A stretch of DNA of 64,000 nt, taken from Methanofollis liminatans DSM 4140 (lineage in GTDB: Archaea; Halobacteriota; Methanomicrobia; Methanomicrobiales; Methanofollaceae). The stretch spans positions 680,827 to 744,826 of the forward strand of contig NZ_CM001555.1 in NCBI RefSeq assembly GCF_000275865.1, given 5' to 3'. The notes under the pieces were generated by a model that was not told where the DNA came from, searched no databases, and was given only the letters and a program-made list of their open reading frames with translations. Positions 1 through 7,984 of this stretch are shown here, one piece after another. The position numbers and the translations under genes are program-made. The stretch's first letter is position 1. Each line of letters starts with the position of its first letter.

Positions 1-435
1 GGTCATGGCGAGGCTGTTGCGTGCGATTTTCCTGAGGAGGGTCTGCATTGTGAGGCGTTCATCTCCGGTGAGTCCGGCGCAGATCTCTTCCTCCCACTGC
101 CGGTCGATCCTGACGATCTCGGGTACGATCCGCTCTCCTGCATCGGTGAGAGCGACGAGGACTGCGCGACGGTTCCCCGGGTCGACGGTGCGGCTGACAT
201 ATCCGGCGTCCTCGAGTTTCCTGACGGCCCTGGCAATGGTCGCCTTGTCGACGTGGAAGCGGCGGGCCAGGGTGTCCTGGGTGATCCCCTGTTCGTGCGC
301 GAGGTGGAGGAGAGTGAAGAGTTGCCCTGAGGAGAGGCCGAACTGCCTCATCCGCTCGTCAACGATGATGTGGTGGGTCCGGTGGATGATGGAGACAAGG
401 GCCCCGAGGGGGACCGTCTCGCGCGGCTGGTACAT
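1..435 (-). CDS. MarR-family transcriptional regulator (3' end cut by window)
   Basis: Translating the reverse strand from the ATG at 435 gives 145 open codons that run off the window edge. The protein begins MYQPRETVPLGALVSIIHRT. It has the MarR winged-helix layout: an N-terminal dimerisation helix, a helix-turn-helix (GITQDTLARRFHVDKATIARAV, about residues 54-75), then the wing with YVSRTVDPGNRRAVLVALT and the TDAGE segment typical of the family. These proteins bind short palindromes as dimers and usually repress their own gene or an efflux or stress gene. Two copies of a 14 bp pseudo-palindrome lie 34-62 bp upstream, which fits autoregulation. The gene is divergent from a small zinc-ribbon gene. 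The ligand cannot be guessed. The C-terminus lies outside the window. Confidence 0.85.
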   Translation of the reverse strand, partial: MYQPRETVPLGALVSIIHRTHHIIVDERMRQFGLSSGQLFTLLHLAHEQGITQDTLARRFHVDKATIARAVRKLEDAGYVSRTVDPGNRRAVLVALTDAGERIVPEIVRIDRQWEEEICAGLTGDERLTMQTLLRKIARNSLAMT

Positions 436-468
436 GGGGATCAGGTTTGGCGCCCAGGAGGGATAACA

Positions 469-497
469 GTTGTGTGCGCAACTGTTGTGTGCGCAAC
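469..497. promoter_or_regulatory. Tandem operator, two identical 14 bp pseudo-palindromes
   Basis: GTTGTGTGCGCAAC occurs at 469-482 and again at 484-497, separated by one base, giving a 15 bp period. Each copy has GTTG/CAAC arms, the kind of dyad bound by MarR proteins. The pair sits where transcription of the minus-strand MarR gene should start, about 25 bp from the TATA-like box at 517-526. Binding there would block initiation. Confidence 0.7.
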
Positions 498-516
498 CTT
501 GCCTGCCCTGATCACC

Positions 517-526
517 AGATATATCT
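517..526. promoter_or_regulatory. Symmetric TATA-like box shared by the divergent MarR and zinc-ribbon genes
   Basis: The sequence AGATATATCT is self-complementary, so it can serve as a TATA element on either strand. On the minus strand it would place the MarR start site near 492, inside the tandem operator. On the plus strand it would place a start near 550, next to the GTG at 554. No second box was seen. This is inferred from spacing only. Confidence 0.45.
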
Positions 527-553
527 TCCGGCCGCGACCATCTGCCGTCCGGG

Positions 554-733
554 GTGAATCTGCGATTGACCGATGGCCAGAGAGGACCGCCCGGGCGGGG
601 GCTCGGGCGGCGGGGAGTGCCGCCTGAAGCATGTATCTGCCCCTCGTGCGGCGAGGAAGTGCAAAAGACCCGGGGCGTGCCCTGCCGGGAGATGAAGTGC
701 CCGAAATGCGGGGCGGTGATGGTTGGAAAGTGA
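554..733 (+). CDS. Small zinc-ribbon protein
   Basis: This short frame ends at the TGA at 731-733 and encodes a C-terminal zinc ribbon, CICPSCGEEVQ...CREMKCPKCGAVMVGK, with two Cys-x2-Cys knuckles. An N-terminal Gly/Arg-rich stretch precedes it. Small methanogen proteins with this plan (Gly-rich leader, CPxCG, a GVPC-like linker, CPxCG) are common and functionally uncharacterised. The start is uncertain: GTG at 554 or TTG at 566 are both in frame, and no strong ribosome binding site is visible. The TATA-like box at 517-526 would give an almost leaderless transcript for the GTG. The gene diverges from the MarR gene and could share its operator. Confidence 0.6.
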   Translation: MNLRLTDGQRGPPGRGLGRRGVPPEACICPSCGEEVQKTRGVPCREMKCPKCGAVMVGK

Positions 734-814
734 AAGGGGGCCTGTACCGGTCCGGGGCTGTGAGCGAAGGGTCAAATAAACACTCTTTTTAATCGGTGGA
801 TTCCTCATGTTTGT

Positions 815-2629
815 ATGGATCCATTGCCAGTCAGATCGCGATTTCGTCTTGTGACCCTTTTTTTCACACTGATGCTTTTTCTTTCATCTGCATCGGTATC
901 GGCGTGCACGATCTTTGCGGTGACGCCCGGCGCCTCAGAGGACGGCACCATGTATCTCGGCCACACCAACGACGGCGTCGGCACCGACTGGCGGAACATC
1001 GACGACATCAGCGTGACCTATATCCCCGCGGCCGACCATCCGGCCGGGGCGAAGAGAGCGGTCCTCTTCGATCCAGACAGCGGATCGGACGCCGCCGGCA
1101 ACAAAGGCGGAGACGCTTCTGAGTGGGTTCTCGGCTCCATCGATCAGGTGCCGCACACCTATGGCTACTACACCGCGTCCTACGGGATGATGAACGAGCA
1201 CCAGCTCCTGAGCGCCGAGTGCACCGACTATGCCAGGATCCAGCTCGATGCAGAGGAGGGCAGGAGGATCTTCTACTCCTCGGAGCTCTCCAATGTGGCG
1301 CTTGAACGCTGCAGAACAGCACGGGAAGCCATCGAACTTACCGGCGCCCTCATCGAAACCTATGGCTATTACGGGACCGGCGAGACGCTCATCTTCGCTG
1401 ACCCAGAGGAGGCATGGGTCATCGAGATCTGCTGCAGCCCAACGGGCACGGGCGGTCTCTGGGTCGCAGAGAGGATACCTGACGGCGAGGTCTTTGTCGC
1501 CGGCAACGAGTTTCGGATCCGCACGGTCCGGGAGGGCGACCCTGAGATGCTGTACGCCCGCAATCTCTTCGCCGTCACCGAAGAGTATGGCCTCTGGTCA
1601 CCCTCAGACGGGGCGTTCGACTGGCTGGAGGTGACGAGCTACGGTGAGTACTCTCACCCCTACTATTCGTTGATGCGGGTATGGAGCATCCAGAACAGGC
1701 TTGCCCCCTCGCTGAACCTGAGCCCGTATGTGGAGGGCTCGTATACGGACGCGCTGCCGTTCACGATCGCACCCGACAGGCTGGTGAACCTCACCACCGC
1801 CCTCTCCCTCTTCAGGGACCACTACGAAGGAACCGACTTTGACCTGACCGGAGGGATCGCCGCAGGGCCGTTCGGGAACCCGTACCGCTCCCTCGGCCCC
1901 GCCGATGCGCACACCGATTTCCAGAACGGATCATTCATCGAGGTGCGTGCCGGTGCGAATCCAAGGCCGGTCTCGGCGATCTTCTGCAGTTACAGCTATG
2001 TTGCAGAGGCGCGCTCAGACCTCCCTGACCCGGTCGGCGGCGTGCTCTGGTTCGGTCCTGCAGTCGCATATGAGACGGTGTACGCACCGATCTACGCGGG
2101 ATCTGAAAGTCTCTCGCGCTCATACACGACCGGGGCGAGGACGGTATACGATCCCGATGCCGCCTACTGGACATTTGCTTCTGTCACGAACTGGGCGATG
2201 CTCAGGTACGATGCGATGATCGAGGATATCAGATCAAAGCAGACCGAACTGGAAGCGGGATCGATCGAGCGGGTGCGCCAGACCGACGCTGAAGCGGCAG
2301 ATCTCATCGCAAAGGGGGATGAGGCCGCTGCACGCCGTCTTCTCACAAACGTCACCGTTGCACGGGGAGACGAGATCATCGAGGAATGGCAGAACCTCTC
2401 AGGGACGCTGATCGTGAAGTATGCAAACGGGCTGATCACCGATCCTCTGACCGGGGCGGTGGATGAGCCCGGGTATCCGGCATGGTGGTATCAGGCAGCC
2501 GGTTACCAGTACGGCCCGCGGGTCTATGACCTCGAGGACCTCCGCGCCACCGAAGGCCTGAACTATACGGGAAGAAGCGTGTGGGTCCAGAAGAACGCCT
2601 CGTTTGAGGAGATCCTGGAACTGATCTGA
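815..2629 (+). CDS. Secreted C69-family dipeptidase
   Basis: The 604-residue protein starts with an export signal (residues about 10-30, RLVTLFFTLMLFLSSASVSA) directly followed by CTIFAVTPGASEDGT. In peptidase family C69 (U34, Ntn-hydrolase fold) the catalytic cysteine becomes the N-terminal residue after processing. Here Cys31 sits exactly at the predicted cleavage point. Family motifs such as GHTNDG and YGYYTASYGMMNEHQ follow. The predicted role is removal of dipeptides from peptides outside the membrane. The length is normal for the family. It lies alone downstream of a T-rich promoter region. A lipoprotein serpin is encoded convergently next to it, but no functional link is shown. Confidence 0.88.
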   Translation: MDPLPVRSRFRLVTLFFTLMLFLSSASVSACTIFAVTPGASEDGTMYLGHTNDGVGTDWRNIDDISVTYIPAADHPAGAKRAVLFDPDSGSDAAGNKGGDASEWVLGSIDQVPHTYGYYTASYGMMNEHQLLSAECTDYARIQLDAEEGRRIFYSSELSNVALERCRTAREAIELTGALIETYGYYGTGETLIFADPEEAWVIEICCSPTGTGGLWVAERIPDGEVFVAGNEFRIRTVREGDPEMLYARNLFAVTEEYGLWSPSDGAFDWLEVTSYGEYSHPYYSLMRVWSIQNRLAPSLNLSPYVEGSYTDALPFTIAPDRLVNLTTALSLFRDHYEGTDFDLTGGIAAGPFGNPYRSLGPADAHTDFQNGSFIEVRAGANPRPVSAIFCSYSYVAEARSDLPDPVGGVLWFGPAVAYETVYAPIYAGSESLSRSYTTGARTVYDPDAAYWTFASVTNWAMLRYDAMIEDIRSKQTELEAGSIERVRQTDAEAADLIAKGDEAAARRLLTNVTVARGDEIIEEWQNLSGTLIVKYANGLITDPLTGAVDEPGYPAWWYQAAGYQYGPRVYDLEDLRATEGLNYTGRSVWVQKNASFEEILELI

Positions 2630-2772
2630 CGGGACCCTCTTTTTTGTGTGGCGGCCGGCGTGTTGTCTTTTTTCGCCGGATCATGAGAGCGATGGGTGGT
2701 CGGCACGCCTGCAGCCGTGTGGCCTCCTGCTCCTTTTTTTCGTGGGAAAAAAGGTGGGGCATTCCCTGATGC

Positions 2773-4065
2773 TCAGGGGCTGACCGGGTCCACGACCCGC
2801 CCCATGAAGAGAATTGTTCCGGTGTCGTTGTCCAGGATCGCGAATATGAATGGGTGATCGGCCCTGAAGGTCGGCGTCTCGTCTCCTTCAAGGGAGGTCT
2901 TCAGGTTTATGATCACCCCGGTGGCGGCGGCTGCCTCAGTGCCCTCTTCGTTCACGTCCACAAACGCCTTGTGGACGACCCTGCTGACAAAGAGGTTCTG
3001 TGTGCCGTCCATTCCCGAGAGGTCGGCGGCGTCGGTGAAGGCGGTCGGCATCCCCATCGCCGCAAGCGTCCCGGCCAGCGGGTATGTCGTCTCAAGCGAG
3101 AATTTCGGGAAATAGACGTTCACGCGCCGCTCGGTCAGGGATTGCCGCAGATCGTCAATCTTCTGCGCGTCGAGCGACTCCTCGGCTGCCTCTATTTCGT
3201 CGGGGAGGATGACGAGCATGGAGAGGCCCGTCCCGCTCTCGTGGGTATAGGGCATCTCGAGCACCTGGAGGGTGTTGGTCTCCGCGTAGCCATACACGGC
3301 TTCCTCGTCGGTCCGCTGCATCATCGGGACGAGCACGCTCTCGCCCGGTCCTTTCCTGAACTCCGCCTCGACCGTCTTGTTCTCATCGAACTGCTTCACC
3401 CACGTCCCCTTGAAGTAGATGGCGTTGGTGATCACCAGTCTGGTCAGTGGACTGATGGATCCTTCGGGCAGCAAATCCTTGATCAGGTCGTTCGTCCTCT
3501 CCTCCACCCACCGGTTGATCGTGATGCGCGAAGCCTCGGGCTGGGTGGTGAAGTCGAGGTTGGTGACGTTTGCAGAGTAATAACGTCCGGCCGTTTCGAT
3601 GTAGTCCTGGAGGAAGGGGTAGGTCTCCTCAGCCCACAGGGCGTTTGCCGTCCGCAGGGTGTAGCCGGAATCTTCGCTGTTGATGCCCGCATCGATCGCC
3701 AGAAACCCTTCCCGTCTGGCGGTGTCGTCTACCGGGAGATGGAAGACCGCCCTGATCTCATCGGCGGTTCTGCCGCGGGCGCCCTCGTAGGTGATCGCGA
3801 GGGCAGATGAGATGCTGTAGGGCGAGAAGAAGAGGTTTTCTTCCGCGTACGCCGGATCGTTTCTCAACTCCTGATACAGGTCGAAGGCGAACCGGTTGTT
3901 TCCGGCGGCCACGCTGTCATTTCCCCCGGCCTCCGGGATATCCTCCCCGGCCGGAGGCGTGGGCTCCGGAGATGCCGCATCCTGAACCCCGGTGCATCCG
4001 GCAAGGACTGTGGCGATGACAACCACCGATGCCAGGAGCACGAGGCCGGCACGATTGTGTTTCAT
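2773..4065 (-). CDS. Lipoprotein serpin (serine protease inhibitor)
   Basis: I place the start at the ATG at 4065 (MKHNRAG), because it opens a lipoprotein signal with the lipobox LAGC at residues 21-24. A longer frame begins at 4131 and adds 22 residues lacking signal character. The remaining protein is a full serpin: FAFDLYQELR, NLFFSPYSISSALAITYEGA, the VITNAIYFKGTW shutter region and the C-terminal HPFIFAILD segment. The reactive-centre hinge EEGTEAAAATG (about residues 373-383) matches the inhibitory consensus, small residues at P12-P9 included. Counting from the hinge puts Lys389 at P1, which would suit a trypsin-like target. The protein is probably tethered outside the membrane by its lipid. 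Archaeal serpins are rare. Confidence 0.9.
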   Translation of the reverse strand: MKHNRAGLVLLASVVVIATVLAGCTGVQDAASPEPTPPAGEDIPEAGGNDSVAAGNNRFAFDLYQELRNDPAYAEENLFFSPYSISSALAITYEGARGRTADEIRAVFHLPVDDTARREGFLAIDAGINSEDSGYTLRTANALWAEETYPFLQDYIETAGRYYSANVTNLDFTTQPEASRITINRWVEERTNDLIKDLLPEGSISPLTRLVITNAIYFKGTWVKQFDENKTVEAEFRKGPGESVLVPMMQRTDEEAVYGYAETNTLQVLEMPYTHESGTGLSMLVILPDEIEAAEESLDAQKIDDLRQSLTERRVNVYFPKFSLETTYPLAGTLAAMGMPTAFTDAADLSGMDGTQNLFVSRVVHKAFVDVNEEGTEAAAATGVIINLKTSLEGDETPTFRADHPFIFAILDNDTGTILFMGRVVDPVSP

Positions 4066-4188
4066 GCCCGCTCTTTTGGCGTGCTGATAGATATCTCTGG
4101 CGTTCACTACGAATTTTTTCGAAGGTATCACTTTTGATGCGTCCGTATATCTGGGCGGTTCTGCTGGAAAAAAGATGGGGCCCCGGGA

Positions 4189-4980
4189 TTATGACGATAC
4201 GTGCCGCTTCAGGATCTCCTCGTAGGTGCTCGTACCGGATTGATTGTCGCCGGCTATCACCGAATCGAGCCCCTGCTGGAAGAGCGCCACCACCGAATCG
4301 GGTGTGTTTCGGTTGAATGCATAATACAGGTCATAGCAGTCGAGGGTATAGACCGGTTCCATGAATGAGGCGGATCCGGTGGCTTTTCTGGCGGCGATCA
4401 TTCCTGCCTCCTGTCCATAGCACCAGAGATCGATCCGGCCGTCCTGAAGACTTTTGATGATCACTGCAGGATCCTGATCGGCCAGCATGTTCTTCTGCGG
4501 GACGCCGAGGGCTTTCAACTGTCCGATCGCTGCATCGTTTGTTACGACGCCGATAGTGTAATTCTTCAGGTCTTCAGGTCCGTTTATGGTGATGCTGGAT
4601 GATTTTGGGGCGAAGAGCACCATTTTTTGTGTGGTAAACGGGCCTGCCCATTTGAAATCCGCTTCGCGCCCTGGCAGTCGGGTGATGGAGAAAATAACGG
4701 TATTCGGTGTTGATAGTGCGGTGTTGTAGGCCTCGTCCCATTTCATCATCCGGATCTTCCCGGCAGGGATCGGCGTTCCGGCATCCGCGGCGATCTCCTT
4801 GAGGATGTCCACGGCAATGCCGGTGACGCTGCCGTTATCCATGTAGTTATAGGGGGGATAGTCTTCGGTCACATAGGTCAGCGAGGAGAGATCTGCTCCG
4901 CCGCCTGTCCCGGTACATCCGGCGGAGAGGAAAAAGGCCAGACAGAGGGCGCCGGCCAGCAGCAACAATCCCGATTTCAT
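4189..4980 (-). CDS. Amino-acid-type ABC transporter substrate-binding lipoprotein
   Basis: The 263-residue protein has a lipoprotein signal ending LSAGC (Cys22). A family 3 solute-binding domain follows, seen in YVTEDYPPYNYMDNGSVTGIAVDILKEI and in the second-lobe segment YTIGVVTNDAAIGQLKALG. Such proteins bind amino acids or related polar solutes outside the membrane and pass them to an ABC permease. No permease or ATPase gene lies next to it, so it is an orphan binding protein here. The substrate is not predictable. The gene precedes the left attachment site of the integrated element by about 210 bp. Confidence 0.85.
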   Translation of the reverse strand: MKSGLLLLAGALCLAFFLSAGCTGTGGGADLSSLTYVTEDYPPYNYMDNGSVTGIAVDILKEIAADAGTPIPAGKIRMMKWDEAYNTALSTPNTVIFSITRLPGREADFKWAGPFTTQKMVLFAPKSSSITINGPEDLKNYTIGVVTNDAAIGQLKALGVPQKNMLADQDPAVIIKSLQDGRIDLWCYGQEAGMIAARKATGSASFMEPVYTLDCYDLYYAFNRNTPDSVVALFQQGLDSVIAGDNQSGTSTYEEILKRHVSS

Positions 4981-5193
4981 CGTGGGATCTTATCTGGTTG
5001 GATATTAATGATTTGTCATTTTTATTCGTGATAGATTTGTGTACGGCGGCCTCCCCCAACTCGACTGAGTGCTATCGTCTTTGTGGGGGCCGATCTCCGG
5101 GAGGAGATTGGCGGGCATCAGCACGGGGAACCTTTCCGGTGAAATGACGAGGGAAAACACGTTCGTGCGGAAGAAACTGAAGCAAGAGAACAG

Positions 5194-5208
5194 GATGCTG
5201 CTATGGGG
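5194..5208. repeat. attL core of the integrated element (15 bp direct repeat)
   Basis: GATGCTGCTATGGGG here is identical to 13816-13830, which overlaps the 3' end of the tRNA-Glu gene. The remnant includes the acceptor 3' strand and the start of the T arm, but no tRNA is encoded on this side. The integrase gene starts 62 bp inside this boundary, the usual arrangement for tRNA-targeting archaeal elements. Confidence 0.85.
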
Positions 5209-5270
5209 TATTCAAACAGGACGTTTGTGTTCCAAATAATTATTTACCCTTGTACAACCACTGATCAATC

Positions 5271-6530
5271 ATGGCGCGAGGGGTACGATCAGGGAGTGCG
5301 TTTCACCGGACCGATGCGACGTACACCCGACAGGGCACCGAGATGATTGAGAAGGCCGTGGTCGAGGGGCGGATCACCCGCGATGATGCGGACCTGATCA
5401 CCTTGTTTCTTGCCGAACTATCGGCAGCGGGCCGGGGAATATGCGCGAGCCGGCGGTATAAAATAACGGTCCACGCGTGCGCACTCCGCCGATGGCTCCC
5501 GCCGTTCCGCGAGGCGACCTATGCCGATCTTCTGCGGGCGGTGGAGTCCGTCAAGACGGCGACGAAGGCAAACGGCGAACCATACGCGAAAAACACGATT
5601 GCCGATATTGTCCGAATCCTCCGCCGTCTGTTCATGTGGATGGGTGAAGAGGGGTTCACGGAGATCCCGGCGGAGAAGATCCGGCGAAAGATCCGGCCGC
5701 CGCCCTATCAGCGTGTGACGAAGGGAGTAGATGACGTTTTGACCGAGGATGAGATCCGGCGGTCGATCGAGGCGTGCCGGACCACAAAGGACCGGGCTTT
5801 GATCAGCGTTCTTTATGAAAGCGGAATGCGGATCGGGGAACTCGCAGCCCTCCGGTGGCGCGATATTGAGTTTAACGATTGGAACGCCGCCCTATCGACA
5901 GACGGCAAAACCGGAATCCTTCGGTATATCCCGCTGATCCTCGCACGGGGCGATCTTGCAATGTGGCGCGGCCAGTACCCGGGCGACCCTCGCGGCGACG
6001 CCCTGGTGTTTCTCACCGAGCACACACACCAGCCGCTGCAGTACGCGGGTGTCGTGAAGCAGATCAAGGCGATCACAGTGCGGGCCAGGATTGAGAAAAA
6101 AATCACGCCGCACTTGTTCAGGCACTCGCGGATCACGCACCTGGTGCAGCAAGGCGTGTCGGAATCGGTGATCAAGTTGATGATGTGGGGCAATTTGCGC
6201 ACCGATATGCTTGAAACATATCTTCACCTGCGAAAAGACGATATTTCAAAGGCAATGGCGACATTGAACGGTGTTGAGACGCCGGACACATCAGACGCGG
6301 TTTCGCCCCTCGAACCGAAACAATGCCCGCGGTGCAAGCGGATATGGCCCCCGGATGCCGGGTGGTGCATGGCCTGCGGGCTTGAACTGACCGAGGCCGC
6401 GGCGGACGAAAAGGCGCGGTTGAAGGCCGAGGCCATAGAGTTTGTAGAACTTGCAACCGAGCACCCCGATCTGATGCGGGAGGTTCTCGACGAGATGCGA
6501 TCACGTCGCGCCACATCGGTTGTGAAGTGA
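5271..6530 (+). CDS. Tyrosine recombinase/integrase with C-terminal zinc ribbon
   Basis: This 419-residue phage-type integrase has a SAM-like N-terminal core-binding domain (about residues 40-150) and a catalytic domain. Arg187 lies in ESGMRIGEL, the box II His-x-x-Arg in HLFRH (281-285), a Trp at the third His/Trp position (306) and the nucleophile Tyr317 in LETYLHL. All key residues are present, so it should be active. A zinc ribbon follows the catalytic domain (Cys352, 355, 366 and 369 in CPRC...CMAC), then a charged helical tail. The gene starts 62 bp from attL, and an AT-rich TATA-like stretch at about 5236-5248 precedes the ATG. It presumably recombines the tRNA-Glu 3' end with the element's attP. 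Confidence 0.93.
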   Translation: MARGVRSGSAFHRTDATYTRQGTEMIEKAVVEGRITRDDADLITLFLAELSAAGRGICASRRYKITVHACALRRWLPPFREATYADLLRAVESVKTATKANGEPYAKNTIADIVRILRRLFMWMGEEGFTEIPAEKIRRKIRPPPYQRVTKGVDDVLTEDEIRRSIEACRTTKDRALISVLYESGMRIGELAALRWRDIEFNDWNAALSTDGKTGILRYIPLILARGDLAMWRGQYPGDPRGDALVFLTEHTHQPLQYAGVVKQIKAITVRARIEKKITPHLFRHSRITHLVQQGVSESVIKLMMWGNLRTDMLETYLHLRKDDISKAMATLNGVETPDTSDAVSPLEPKQCPRCKRIWPPDAGWCMACGLELTEAAADEKARLKAEAIEFVELATEHPDLMREVLDEMRSRRATSVVK

Positions 6531-6576
6531 CCGCATCGAGGGAGATCACAGGGCGGTGGGAGATGGTGGGCGGAGA

Positions 6577-7113
6577 TCATTGATTTTCTTTTTTGGCCCG
6601 CTGTGCTGCCTTTCGACACTTTTCATTCGAACAATATTCCGCATCCGAACGGACTGAAACAAATTCCTGCCCGCACCATTTGCAAATTTTATGATGCCTG
6701 CCGGCTTCTCTGACTACTTGCCGTGCTTGGCGAGCCCACTTTTTTTTTAGGGTTCGTAGTTCGGATCGATAGTATGTCTCACATTGTGAAGTAGTGATCA
6801 CGGTGGGGTGGGAGAGAAGTTTTAGGGCTTTTACAGAACGGTATCTATCTCCTAATGTGCTGTGGTTTTCTCCCACGTTATAACCCGGATCTTGCCGAAT
6901 CCACTTTCCATCTGAAAGAAACGCGTGGTTTTCTACAAATATCTTGTAAATAGCCGCCTGATGTTCTACAAGCAACTCACTTTTGAGATCTTGATATTCG
7001 GGGCGGTCAAAATTGTTTTCATAGTTTTTTTTGAGAAGTTCCCGGTAACGTCCGTTACACGCGCGTATCTGCTCGAAGATAAACGAGGAGGGTTGATCGT
7101 CTATATTATTCAA
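6577..7113 (-). CDS. Element protein with C-terminal zinc finger, function unknown
   Basis: The 178-residue protein is mostly charged and helical. It ends in CKWCGQEFVSVRSDAEYC followed by a fourth Cys five residues on (Cys-x2-Cys-x12-Cys-x4-Cys), then a basic tail, AAQRAKK. This looks like a treble-clef or FCS-type finger used for nucleic-acid binding. The base composition is more AT-rich than the flanking genes. It is transcribed against the integrase, and its promoter region faces that of the HTH gene at 7187. I do not recognise the N-terminal two thirds. A role as element repressor or replication accessory is speculation. Confidence 0.7.
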   Translation of the reverse strand: MNNIDDQPSSFIFEQIRACNGRYRELLKKNYENNFDRPEYQDLKSELLVEHQAAIYKIFVENHAFLSDGKWIRQDPGYNVGENHSTLGDRYRSVKALKLLSHPTVITTSQCETYYRSELRTLKKKWARQARQVVREAGRHHKICKWCGQEFVSVRSDAEYCSNEKCRKAAQRAKKENQ

Positions 7114-7186
7114 TGTCCCAGATAATAAATCTCATCTCTCATATAAAGATGTTTCTATTAATCACATCGAAACGCCACTAAATTGT

Positions 7187-7447
7187 ATGGCAATTACAGA
7201 GTTGCTGTACAACGCTGTCGACGCCGGCGCGATCCTGTGTGCCTCACCGCAAACTGTGGGGCGTTGGATTCGTTCTGGTGAACTCAGGGCAGTGAAAATC
7301 GGTCGCCGCTGGAAAATCAGGGAGTCTGATCTGGAGGCATTTATTGAAAAAATGGACCACGACACCGGGAGGGGTAAGCAAGCGCCAACTTCCGCCCCCT
7401 TCCCCGGCCACCGACACGCCCCGCAGATGGGGGTGACGGATGACTGA
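7187..7447 (+). CDS. Excisionase-family helix-turn-helix protein
   Basis: Residues about 10-55 form a MerR/excisionase-type winged HTH: ILCASPQTVGRWIRSGELRAVKIGRRWKIRESDLEAFI. This is the classic pattern in which a helix pair reads DNA and the G-x-K-I-G-R-x-W-x-I wing follows. The protein is 86 residues long with a disordered tail. In integrative elements such proteins steer the integrase toward excision or control copy number. The gene opens a run of tightly overlapping plus-strand genes. A TATA-like sequence, CATATAAAG, lies about 45 bp upstream near 7140. Confidence 0.8.
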   Translation: MAITELLYNAVDAGAILCASPQTVGRWIRSGELRAVKIGRRWKIRESDLEAFIEKMDHDTGRGKQAPTSAPFPGHRHAPQMGVTDD

Positions 7448-7649
7448 TCAATCTGCTCAGCGCGGCAAAGAAACCATCGCCATCGGCCGCCGAATGAAGA
7501 TGAACGGATGCGGCAGGGTGCCGGTCTACAGCCGGGCGGCGTATGAGGCGATCTGCAAGGAAAGCCCGTTGGAGGGTGCAGCCATCGCGGTAATGGAGCG
7601 CCGCGGGATGATCATCATTCGCGAGCGAGAGGCGCAAAAATGCGAGTAG
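7440..7649 (+). CDS. Small element protein, unknown
   Basis: The 69-residue protein overlaps the HTH gene by 8 bp and the next gene by 10 bp, which implies translational coupling. The segment GCGRVPVYSRAAYEAICKE and an Ile/Arg-rich end (RRGMIIIREREAQ) are visible, but I recognise no family. Overlap on both sides and high GC codon use typical of the element support it as real. Confidence 0.6.
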   Translation: MTDQSAQRGKETIAIGRRMKMNGCGRVPVYSRAAYEAICKESPLEGAAIAVMERRGMIIIREREAQKCE

Positions 7650-7984
7650 AGCAGTGCCAGCCACCCGCCCCAGGACAGCAAGCACCGGACAACGCCCACA
7701 TGGGGATTGCCTTAAATATGACAAGGGCGCGCAAATATAAAAACCCTTCTGCGATGTGGTGCGCACCGGGCGGGCTCCCGCTCATCTTCGACGAACTTCT
7801 TCGACGCCTCCAGGGGCACATCGACGACCTGACCGATGACGAGTTCGAGGTCCTCGAATTCCTGTCCCGGCGGGGACTCGGGATGACGCCGCCGCCATTG
7901 TCGAGGCGGGCCGCCGCTCTCCTTGATGCAGATGTGCGAGCCATGCGGTGGATCCTCTACCGCGGCGGGGAGGGGTGCGAATGA
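7640..7984 (+). CDS. Small element protein, unknown
   Basis: The 114-residue protein lies between coupled genes: it overlaps its upstream neighbour by 10 bp, and its TGA shares bases with the next ATG at 7981. The central part (LIFDELLRRLQGHIDDLTDDEFEVLEFL) is acidic and helical and resembles a short helical domain or winged-helix start. No catalytic motif is seen. The true start could be one of the internal Met residues (positions 21 or 27), because the first 20 residues are proline-rich and low in complexity. Confidence 0.55.
   Translation: MRVEQCQPPAPGQQAPDNAHMGIALNMTRARKYKNPSAMWCAPGGLPLIFDELLRRLQGHIDDLTDDEFEVLEFLSRRGLGMTPPPLSRRAAALLDADVRAMRWILYRGGEGCE

Noticed and set aside
5141-5239. 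Short frame MTRENTFVRKKLK... crossing attL
   Set aside because: It has only 32 codons, no upstream signal and crosses the integration boundary. There is no evidence of expression.
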